64,000 nucleotides of DNA. It comes from Cubamyces lactineus (taxonomy: Eukaryota > Basidiomycota > Agaricomycetes > Polyporales > Polyporaceae). Location: contig JACDTU010000012.1 in the NCBI GenBank assembly GCA_022376465.1, positions 496,001 through 560,000 of the forward strand, in the 5' to 3' direction. The position numbers and the translations under genes were made by a program. The notes under the pieces are model-generated. The model made no database searches. It worked only from the letters and a program-made list of their open reading frames with translations, and was not told the DNA's origin. Below, piece by piece: positions 55,488 through 64,000 of the stretch; the stretch's first letter is position 1, and each line of letters begins with the position of its first letter.

Positions 55488-56432
55488 TCACGCCGCAAGA
55501 GCAACAGCACAAAGCCCCGCACCGATGATTGCCACCAGCACAAGCCCACTCACGCCACCACGAGCGTTCCGTAGCGAGCCCGAGGTGCTCGTCTGGGAAG
55601 GCGCGCCCACGTTTTGCGACGCGTTCGTGCTCGTGCCCGAAGGAAGTGGCGGCAAGGACGCGGGGACCGTGATCGACGCCGGCAGCTTGTCAGAGTCGAC
55701 GCTGTAGCAAATCGCAACGCAAGGACCACAACTCTTGCTCAGCCCCCTACGCCCATTGATACGAGCACCAAGGACGCAGACTCACGTATACTCGATATAA
55801 TCGAGGATCACAACCGACCGATTGCGGCTGTACTCCCCCGAGACGTCGATCGCCGCCGCGGGCCGGATCTCGAGCGTGTGGTTCCCCATCTGGAGCGGCT
55901 CGCTCTCAAACACGGCGACGTTGCGGTACTGCGCCGTGTCCTGCGGGATCTTGCCCGCCACGAAACTCGCGGTCGCCTTGCCGTCGAGGCTGAAGATGAG
56001 GTCGTACGAGAGGTCTTCGTCTCCCTGCGGCACGTAGCCTTCGATCAGGCAGTGAACACTGACGGACGTTCCTAGGGTGGGTTTGCTGCAGGTTATACTG
56101 AAATCCTTGTGCCCCAAGGAAAAGGCGTGCGCACCTTCGAACGAGAAGACAGCCCTTGTGTCATTTGAGGCTCCCGGACCGTCCTCGACCTCATGCCAGG
56201 TGCTCTGGTACGCGACAGACGCGTTCGGATGCGCCGTACAGCCGTCGCAGCTGTCGTTCTTCCCCGCCTTCCACGCATTCGCCGGTAAATACTGGATGCG
56301 CTGCCCGGTCAGCGGGTCTGACGCTGCGTCGTCCACTACGATTGTGAGGTTCTTGGCCTCCGCGAGGGGCGCGGACGAGAGCGACAGGAGCGCGCTAGAG
56401 CAGAGAAGGAGGGTGGAGAATTCGGCAAGCAT
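55488..56432 (-). CDS. GPI-type surface protein with fungal ectodomain (paralogue P4)
   Basis: Minus-strand exons 56135-56432, 55786-56071 and 55488-55701 give 265 residues. Signal peptide MLAEFSTLLLCSSALLSLSS, then LTIVVDDAASDPLTGQRIQY, SCDGCTAHPN, STWHEVEDG (Ser for the usual Gly before TWH), FSFEGTSVSVHCLI, MGNHTLEI and VVILDYIEYT. The final exon shares KLPASITVPA with P2, then a Ser/Thr stalk and a hydrophobic tail (VAIIGAGLCAVALAA). P2 and P4 look like the closest pair among the GPI-type copies. Confidence 0.87.
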
Positions 56433-56963
56433 GGCAAATCCGTGGAGCTATCGGAAGCTATCTGGGCGTGACAGTGGCTTTCGTCGGTCGTAATCGTAGA
56501 GCGATCGTAAATGGTAGACGGGGATGTGCTTGCCGACGCCTGCACAGGCTATATACGAGCATCATGGTGAATGCACGCTGCACAGCACAGAGTCTTGTGG
56601 GTGCTAGCGTGTATCAATATTTTACCCTTGCTACCAAGGGCAGATTCGCGGACTACAAGCTGGTTGCGGCCATCCATGACCATGCCAAGAACATGCATAA
56701 AGCAACCCCTAGATCAGGTGCCACACGTCTTTGCTTCGTGCATTCGTGATTGAGGATACAGGGTAGTTGATGCCAGCGGAGACACACCTTTCGGCGGTGC
56801 ACCAACTGCACAGCTTCACCAAATTAACGATAGTGCAACGGTGGCGTATCGTAAGCGGACTTAACGATGACGACAGGAATCGATGAATATATGCCTATGA
56901 TACACTCCGGGCGGGTGTTGCTACACTACTGATAGAGAATGTCCGTGACAGAAATAACTCCGC
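56433..56963. other. Intergenic between P4 and the mitochondrial gene
   Basis: About 530 bp. A TATATAG on the minus strand near 56549 may be the P4 promoter. No gene is seen. Confidence 0.5.
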
Positions 56964-57473
56964 TCACTTGCGAGCTTCCTTCTCGACGTCGTGCTTGAAG
57001 TCTCGTGCACCTTCGCGAGCTCCAGCAGCGGTCTGTACGAATTGCGATGAGCACCGGGTACATGTCATAGAGTTGATACTTGGTTTGACTTACTTGGTTG
57101 GCCTTCTGACCTGCAACTGTTGACGCCTCAGATGCCTTCTCCTTTACGGCACCTGTTGAGGTGACCGTTAGTATGCGTGCAGAGAACATGTCAGCACGGT
57201 GTGCTTACCCAGTGTCTCCTTCGTCTTCTCGGTTGCCTGCTCTCCCTTCTCAATCGCTGATGCGAGGCTCTGACCGACCTTCTTGTTCACCTGGTGTCGC
57301 CCGCAATGTTGAGAGAACCACGCTGAAACACGGAGCTGAGGACGCACCTTGTCGGCAACCTCAGCGACCTTTTCGGTCACCTTGAAGGCGACGGGCGATG
57401 TGTGGAAGTTGCGCGAGCTGCTGGCAACAGCAGAGCGGGCGGAAGAAGCAAACGCGGTGCGGATCATTGACAT
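56964..57473 (-). CDS. Small mitochondrial LEA-like protein
   Basis: Minus-strand exons 57348-57473, 57209-57290, 57094-57152 and 56964-57032 give 111 residues. The N terminus MSMIRTAFASSARSAVASS with a following RNFHTSP is a typical mitochondrial presequence. The rest is Lys/Glu/Ala-rich and amphipathic (VTEKVAEVADKVNKKVG, EKGEQATEKTKETLG, VKEKASEASTVAGQKANQ), like late-embryogenesis-abundant or stress-protective proteins. No catalytic motif is present. A role in protecting matrix proteins or membranes under stress is inferred from this class only. It interrupts the ectodomain cluster and is unrelated to it. Confidence 0.8.
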
Positions 57474-58771
57474 GTTGAGTGATTGGTAGGTCGTTAGAAG
57501 TTAGAGTCGTTACGAGCCAAGTAGTTGTTGGTGGTGTTGGTGCGGATGAGAGCTGGGAACACTTGTCGGTCGCTGCTGGGGCTCAAGTAGTCTGTGCTGT
57601 GGGCCATGACGTCGGTGCATCACTCGGTGGGCCGTGCGATTACGCGCAGTGAGGAGCAGAGGAGCCTCTCGAGAGGCGCAAGTCTGTTGCCTTTCCGAGT
57701 CCCCTCTGCACGCTCTGACGTCAATTGCGCCTTGGAACGCGGTCACGTGGAATGACGGAACGCGTCGCTCAGGGTCGCGTTATAGAAAATACTCGTCGAT
57801 GCATCTGAGAGCTTGCTTGGACTGGTCTTCATCGACATTGCTCGTTCGCTCCTACACGCCCGCAATAAGGAGAGCTTAAGAAAGCTGCGAGCTGGGAGAT
57901 CAGCTACTTTCGGCATTCTCCGCGTGACGCCGCACTTACTCAACTGCCAACACCAGAAGACTTCTTCAGCTCATCTATCACTGGTGGCATCTTGTACATG
58001 TTTGCAAGGATCCTTGTGTTCTGGTACTTTTCCTGCCTCTCATAGGTCATGGCAGTCCCACGTCTATCAACAATGTCATTATGCACAACTCCGAGCGCAC
58101 CGGAACATGGAAGATCGTCGACGTCCATCGTCCCCGCGGGCCCGCACTGGCAATAGCTAGCGAACCCAATCAAGGCACAGCTGCTCCCATATGCAGTCCG
58201 TCCATACCATCGACACGCTGATCATGTGCGTTAGTGCTTGGCGGACGCTTCAGGGGCAGTCCGAGCTCTGCACCGCCTCGTTCCATCTCCCATCTCCCAT
58301 CTTTCGAGGCGCTAGCCCGTCTGACCAGAGTCTCATACGCCCACCGCCCGCCCGCGATGCCCATCGTCCCCTCGACTTCTCATCGTGGGCCGTCTGCCAT
58401 CTGTCATCAACGCGCGCGCGCACGCACGAGAGCCACGGCGGGAATACCTCCGAGCGGACCTGTAATCCAGGTACAGATACTGAGACCGCGCTCTATCAAG
58501 CCCTCTTATGCTGCTCCTGCTCCCAACACCGCGCGCGGCCACCTATTGGTTATGCAGTGAGGCGTTTTACCGCGTCGCAGCTCTGAACAGCAGTCTTGTG
58601 CGGTGACTCCTTGTTTTCCTCCTCCCTCCTCCACGTCCACTACCCTCTGTCTCCGCGCGCCGCCTTCCCCCTCCCGACCAATCACTAGCAGCCTGAGCAT
58701 CTGAGCTGCCGCTTGACCACTTTGCCGCAGATCCTCGCTTTCCCTCTTGTGGCATGCAACAAACCTAGACG
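57474..58771. other. Intergenic between mitochondrial gene and P5
   Basis: About 1.3 kb. A minus-strand frame at 57940-58173 (containing KYQNTRILANMYKMPP) reads like protein but has no start context or recognisable family. The last 180 bp are pyrimidine-rich, as in many fungal promoters. Confidence 0.45.
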
Positions 58772-60228
58772 ATGTTACCTCCACTGCCGATCCCCATTAC
58801 CCTGCTATCTCTCTGCCTCCTAGTTCTCCCTCTCAGCGTCTCCGCCGACGGAGTCAACGTGACGATCGACGACACCTATGGCGATGCGCAAACCGGCGCT
58901 GCCATAACATATAGCCCACCCGGGGCGTGGAAGGTCGGACAGACGTGTACAGACTGCACAGCGCACCCGGATCCTGCGCGCGTATACGACGGGACATGGC
59001 ACGATGGGACGTATAATTTTTGGAATGTGACCGACAGTGGGACGTCGGCCGTCCCGAAGCTCACGGCGACGGTCAGCTTCGAAGGTGCGTGCTCCTCTGT
59101 GCCGGTGTGAAGGCAGCAAACGGGCGCATTGTGCTCATGAGAACGCCCCCCGACTTCTTCACCTGCGATCCCTGCGCGCGGATCCACGTGTGGCCGCCGA
59201 TGTCGTGGATCCATCAGGCGATGCGGTATACGTCTATTGCATCCTGGCCGGCTCGGACTCCTCGCCGGATGGCTATTCGTCCATGCACTTCGAGCTGGAC
59301 AACGGCCTGAACGGCGTGTTCACGCACGCTCCCGACGGGGACGACGCCTATCAATACGACGCCCTGGTGTTCTCTGCGACTGGACTCCCTGCGGGTGCAC
59401 ATACACTGACGATCACGAACGGGGCGACGGGCGGGAAGAAGTCGCTCGTGCTCCTAGACTATATCGTGTACACGTCAGTATCTGACTTGTGTTTGTGACC
59501 TCTGTATCCCTGAGGACTGACTCCTACACAGCCGGGCATCCGATGCTACCCCAAGAGCCCTCTCGTCCCTGGTCCAGACTACGACCGTCGTAGCACCTGC
59601 TGCGGGAGGCGTCGCCTCTACCCAGCCCAGCTTCGAGACATCCACCCCGCTACCCGAGCCCCTCCCCACGCAAACCGTCCCCATCTTCAGCGCGTCCTCC
59701 ACCTCTGCCTCCGCGCTTTCTCCCGCCCCGCCCTCGCCCGTGCCGACTACTACAAACGGCACGGGCACAGGCCCAGTCGCGAACCAGTTCTCTACCGCAA
59801 AAGGCACACCGCTGGGCACGATCCTCCCCGCGACGCTCCTGTCCATCTTTGGCGCGCTGATCCTCGTCGGCATTGCCGGGTGGGTGTTCCGATTCGTGCG
59901 GCGGAGGAGGCAGAATCGTGTCGCGCCGTCGACGCAGTATTTGCAGAGCGCCGCCGCGGCGGAGAGCGGGATGGTGGGGCTGGGCGCGCCGGCCACTCCG
60001 TTGAAGGGAGGGTGGCAGGTAGCTGGCGCGGCGGAGTCGCCGACGACGCCGGTGTCGGTGAACACGCTGGAGCCGTTGCGGCCGGGCTCGTTTGGTGCAA
60101 CAGCAGGTGCAGGAGGTGAGTCGATTGTGAGCTTTCTTGAGTGAAGGGGGTCGCTGACCTGGGCGTTCTCTGCTGCAGTCTTTGGCGACGACAGAGGCTC
60201 CGAGATCCAAGAAGTCAACCGGAGGTAG
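58772..60228 (+). CDS. Type I membrane protein with fungal ectodomain (paralogue P5)
   Basis: Exons 58772-59084, 59218-59473, 59532-60115 and 60179-60228 give 400 residues. Signal peptide, then VNVTIDDTYGDAQTGAAITY, CTDCTAHPDP, DGTWHDGT, AVYVYCILAGSDSSPDG and SLVLLDYIVYT: clearly the nearest relative of P1, with the same 256-nt second exon. A Thr/Pro/Ser-rich stalk is followed by one membrane helix (LSIFGALILVGIAGWVF), the basic stop-transfer RFVRRRRQNR and a cytoplasmic tail of about 115 residues, much shorter than in P1. The first intron is longer than usual (133 bp). It is the only copy on the plus strand. Confidence 0.88.
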
Positions 60229-61426
60229 TCGTCTATGCTCTCGGACTGTCATGTTCATGAAGTTTGTGTTGTGTACTATGGATGTTCCTCATCTCTACGA
60301 GTCGACAGGCTGACTGCTAGCTAGCCCTGTTCAGATCCTTGGGCCGTTGATACCAAGACCGGAGACTTTGCCATGATTACGCTGTCCGCCACATTTGCCT
60401 GTATGCGTCTCACGACCGTTCATGTACACTTGTACGACCACGCATCCATCCCGACTCCAAGGCGGCTCTTACCCCGTACTTACGTACAGCGGCGCGCCAT
60501 AATTGCAATTGCTCAATGTGTACAATGTCCGCCGTCGGTGGTGGTGTCTGCGGCGCCTTGTCGGACGGTAGCCGTCTCTCGCCGTGGCCCGCCGCGTTGT
60601 CAGATGTGTACCTTGACGGCGTTGTTCGACGCGCCGCTGTTCGGGTCCCAGTCACGACACAAACAAGGTGGCGCACGACCTGGCGTTTGATGGTACCATT
60701 ACCAAGGACGCGGGGCGGCGAAGCCCATAGCCACTGCCAGTCGGGGAGCCCATAGCCAGGTCTGAGGTTCGCGGCAAGGCGATTGTCGTAGGATGCCACC
60801 GGATGGAAGCTTAGTGCGAACAAACATGTGCAAACGCGCAGCGCCGGCGCGGGCGTCGCTTAAGTAGCACGGTAGGATGCCACTCGGAGACTTGAGTGGA
60901 CCCCGAGGGCTGGTCAAGTGCACGAGATATAGCGGATGGAACGCCTTCACACTTTCGACAGCCGGTACGCTGGCATCTGGAATCCGACCTCGCAGATCCA
61001 GCGATGTGCCACTCCACGTGTGCTGTCGAGGATGGGGCTTCTGGACGCCTCGTGGCTCAAGGCAGACGCACTCTGAATGCGGCACCTCTGCAGCGTCCAT
61101 GGGCCTCGCGGGGAGCTTGGTCGCAAAAGGTAAGACCGGACCTGATGCGCAGGCGCAGGTTGCACCGGCAGCCCAAACTTCATTGTTCCTCTTTGGCAGC
61201 CCTTGGTCGCGTTCGACAGCGGCCCCGGCCGCGGGGCTGAGTTTGCCACCGCCGGTTCCGTGGGCGCACATTGTCTGGCACTTGGGGAGGTGAACGTGGA
61301 GGGAGGTATAAAGGCTGCCGTGGATATCTGTGCTGAATTCGGATATCCACTGTCCTGCTGCCCTCCGAAGCACATACCCTCCTCGAACGCATCTGCTGCT
61401 ACTGCTAATACTGCGCGTGCATAGAC
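60229..61426. other. Intergenic between P5 and the zinc-finger gene
   Basis: About 1.2 kb. Overlapping long frames on both strands at 60699-61531 reflect GC-rich sequence; none has a domain or plausible start. Confidence 0.5.
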
Positions 61427-63221
61427 ATGTTCTCTGAGTACGCGGACGTGGTGGACTTGGGCACCGAGCTTGACGCGGATTGCGACGCGCTCTTCGGCAA
61501 CCGCGATACTTTCTTTTCCGACAATGCGCACTGGGCCTTGGGGTCTTCTAGCCTGAGTGCGCCTTTGCCATACGGCCCACCTCCCGACGAGCCGCTTTCA
61601 GACAATTCAAGCCAAGCAACGCAGCACCGAGGAATCTACCCCCACATCGAGAACGAGTTGAAGCTCGCACAGTACGTTTCGCCGCAATCTCATCTATTCA
61701 CCCATCATTAATTCGGACGCCTTCATCAGCCTGGATGAACACACCCCTGGTTCTCCTTCGCTCAGCTCTCAGACGACTGTTTACCGCGAGGGAATGCGCG
61801 GCGACGCTCTCCTTTGCGGCGAACACAACCCCGATCCTCTCACCTTCCCGAGCCGGTACTCCTCCTTGAACGCGACGCGTGCGGAGACACCACCTCGCTG
61901 TGTCATCCCTACGCTCGTCTGCACGGTTGACCTCGATGAGTTTCTGTTGATTGTCGAAGACGAAGACGAACCCGAACCCGCGCCCACACCATGCACCCCA
62001 CCTCTGGCGGCGCCCGCGTCCGTAGATCCCCTACAGATGTACCGAAGCGTGGACGACTATACTACCGCCCGCCCGCTCTCGCCGAGCTCTTCCTCGGGGA
62101 CCGAGCCCCCCTCGACTCCCTCGGCGTACTTCTCATCCATCCCACCTTCCCCCGTGCCCTCATTGTCACCAAGCCTGTCGCCTCTGGTTACCCCAGCGAC
62201 CTCCCTCGCGTCCCTGCCCTCCCTCTCGTCGCCCTCAGCCGAGAACGCAAGCTCCAAAGACTTCAACCCGAGCCAGAGCGAACACGAATGGACGGAAGAC
62301 GACGGCGCCGGCGACGACGACGATGAGTGGGTGCCTTCCCGCGGCTCTTCGCGCGGTATCGCACGTCCGAAATGTGGTCGCAGGAAGGCGACCCGCGCGT
62401 CGCCTTACCCCGCGTCGCCCGTGTCCTCTTCGTCGTCCGCGTACGACTCGCTCTCGCCTTCGCCGCCATGGGCTTCCGACGCGGTGCGCGACCAGCTCGT
62501 CATCTCCCAGCGGCGGAACATCCAAGTCGCCCTCCCCACACCTTCCTCCTCCTCCTCCGCTGCATCGACGCCCTCTTCCTCTCCCGCGCTTTCCTCCACG
62601 TCGCTCCCCTCCCCCTCCCCCTCCACATCTCCAGTCCCAGTCCAACACTCGCTGGGGCGCGCGAACCGGTGGAAGTGCCCACACTGCGCATACGAGCAGA
62701 GGAACCACCGCAAGCCCGACCTCGAGCGCCATATCCGCTCGCACACCGCGTCCGCCCCGGGGAACATCGCGCGCTGGGTCTGCTGCGGCGTCCCGCTCGC
62801 CTCCGCCGCGGCCGCCGCGTTCCTCAGTAGCCCCCCGCCCCCGCTCCCGACCTCATCTCCGCCCGCCCCCACCCCGGAGCAAGGGCTAGACCTTGGACGA
62901 ACGACTGCGCCTAGGAGCAAGCAGGACGCGAAGAAGGCGCGGAAGGTGGAGCGGGACGCGGAGGACGAGCGGCGGCGGCGCGCGGGGTGGGTGTACGCGG
63001 GGGAGCCGATGGTGGGCGGGTGCCGGAGGGCGTTCAGCAGGAAGGACGCGCTCTCGCGGCACTTGGCGCACAGCCCGCTGTGTGTGGGCTCGTCTGATGC
63101 GCCGTGGTTGGTCGGGAATCGGGACAAGAAGGACGAGGCGAGGGGGAAGAACGGGAAGAACGGGAAGAACGGGAAGAATGGGAAGAACGGGAAGGGTGAG
63201 GACGCTGCTGGGCGGAAGTGA
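61427..63221 (+). CDS. C2H2 zinc-finger protein, putative transcription factor
   Basis: Exons 61427-61671 and 61730-63221 give 578 residues. An acidic N terminus (MFSEYADVVDLGTELDAD) precedes a long Ser/Pro-rich region, an acidic stretch (EWTEDDGAGDDDDEW) and a zinc finger at about residues 396-420 (WKCPHCAYEQ...DLERHIRSHT). A second, atypical finger follows a WVCCGVP element and a Pro-rich spacer: GGCRRAFSRKDALSRHL at about 511-527. The C terminus is a run of Lys-Asn-Gly units. The protein probably binds DNA in the nucleus; targets cannot be read. The intron acceptor was set by phase (CA-C joining Gln/His to LDEHTPG). Confidence 0.87.
63147..63195 (+). repeat. In-frame 9-bp tandem repeat encoding Lys-Asn-Gly units
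   Basis: The unit GGGAAGAAC is repeated about five times with one substitution near the C terminus of the zinc-finger gene. The length is a multiple of three, so copy-number change would not break the frame. Confidence 0.85.
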
Positions 63222-64000
63222 ATGCGAGTGTGATGACCGATTGGTTGGACGTTGATTCTGTTTCTGGGGACATTTGGGGAATCGCTGTATTTCTCTCTGT
63301 GCTGCATCTCTTGGGTTTCTCTTGTTGTATTTGTACCGTTGTATGCCCTAGACCTCTATCTCTCTATGTAGCCATCTACTCTCTACCTCACCTCGTCTCC
63401 TACTTTACCTACTGTAGCACAATATTGTATTCACTCCCCTCATGTAATGGATGATGATTACGAACAATGAAATTCAAAGGTATAGACATCACACTGCAAG
63501 CAAAGTCATGAGGGGGACAGCTACTACACTACCAGCAACTAACAAGTCCCGATATTCTGCGCAGTACACCGAGTACCAAGCAGCAGTAGCAGTAGCGGCC
63601 GATTCGTCGACAAGGCGTGAGGGTTCGAAGTAATAGGGAGAAAACTGGTACACCGTAGGTAATGCATGCAATACTTGTTCATTCATCGGGCTCCGCCAGC
63701 GACAGTCTTCACCTGATCCCGGTCCTTCTCTGTCCCACCGATATCGATCCTGCGCTTCCGGAACCGTGCGCGGTCAAATTCCCTCTCGCTTCACACAGCG
63801 CCGCGACGACACACGTTGACGCCGCAGAGTGGGCAGAAGGAGAGGTTAAACAACGATACGATTCAGGAACGAAGGGACAGAGCGTCGGGAAGAGAGTGGA
63901 GAGCGAAGGGAGGCCCGGGGTGGGAGGATTGTGGTGGTGTGGGTGGCAGCCATCGGAGGTCTGCGTCTACTAGAATACTGAGAGCGGAATTCTGGGGTAA
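63222..64000. other. 3' flank of zinc-finger gene to window end
   Basis: About 780 bp. On the minus strand, 63690-63790 reads as a plausible charged peptide ending in a stop (REFDRARFRKRR...), which might be the last exon of a gene outside the window, but this is not supported well enough to call. Confidence 0.35.

Noticed and set aside
60699..61531. Long minus-strand frames upstream of the zinc-finger gene
   Set aside because: Two long frames overlap each other and a plus-strand frame; none has a recognisable motif, signal or start context.
63690..63990. Last exon of a minus-strand gene with a CPLCG element
   Set aside because: The CPLCG and REFDRARF segments are in frames separated by stops and would need an implausibly short intron; evidence is too weak without sequence beyond the window.

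Overview
The window is nuclear DNA of a filamentous basidiomycete, most likely a wood-decay Agaricomycete (a Polyporales-like fungus is my best guess, not proven). The signs are dense genes on both strands, many short introns of about 48-66 bp with GT(A/G)NGT donors, fungal housekeeping proteins (dynein, homoserine kinase, Sba1/p23, Mdv1-type WD40, Atp11, LipB), secreted GH5 and GH16 carbohydrate enzymes, and families typical of mushrooms. Nothing bacterial, viral or CRISPR-like is present. All gene models were spliced by hand from donor and acceptor sites, reading-frame phase and family knowledge.

Layout. 1-6084: 3' part of a cytoplasmic dynein heavy chain. 6387-7562: homoserine kinase. 7971-9341: secreted Cys-rich/Ser-Ala-rich protein. 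9.3-12.3 kb: gene-poor. 12.3-21.3 kb: five tandem, same-strand class I SAM methyltransferases with identical internal exon lengths. 21.6-30.5 kb: housekeeping block (Sba1/p23, a membrane protein of unknown function, Mdv1-like WD40 protein, GT49 LARGE-like glycosyltransferase, Atp11). 31.7 kb: small Ser-rich gene whose sister lies at 46.7 kb. 33.3-38.2 kb: NAD(P)-binding NmrA/SDR-like protein, then convergent secreted GH5 and GH16 enzymes. 38.7-39.6 kb: compact Mutator-like non-autonomous transposon with 109-bp perfect terminal inverted repeats and a 9-bp target duplication. 40.3-43.5 kb: divergent LipB octanoyltransferase and peroxisomal SCP-x-type thiolase. 43.5-46.7 kb: gene-poor. 47.9-60.2 kb: cluster of five paralogous secreted ectodomain proteins, two with a transmembrane segment and cytoplasmic tail and three with GPI-type tails, interrupted by a small mitochondrial LEA-like gene. 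61.4-63.2 kb: C2H2 zinc-finger protein.

How it fits together. Most genes are independent housekeeping or cell-surface functions and there are no operons. The two regions of local expansion are the methyltransferase array, which has no recognisable core biosynthetic enzyme beside it, and the ectodomain cluster, where one domain with conserved intron phases is joined to two kinds of membrane anchor. These two arrays, the transposon and the small-gene pair are the most novel parts of the window.
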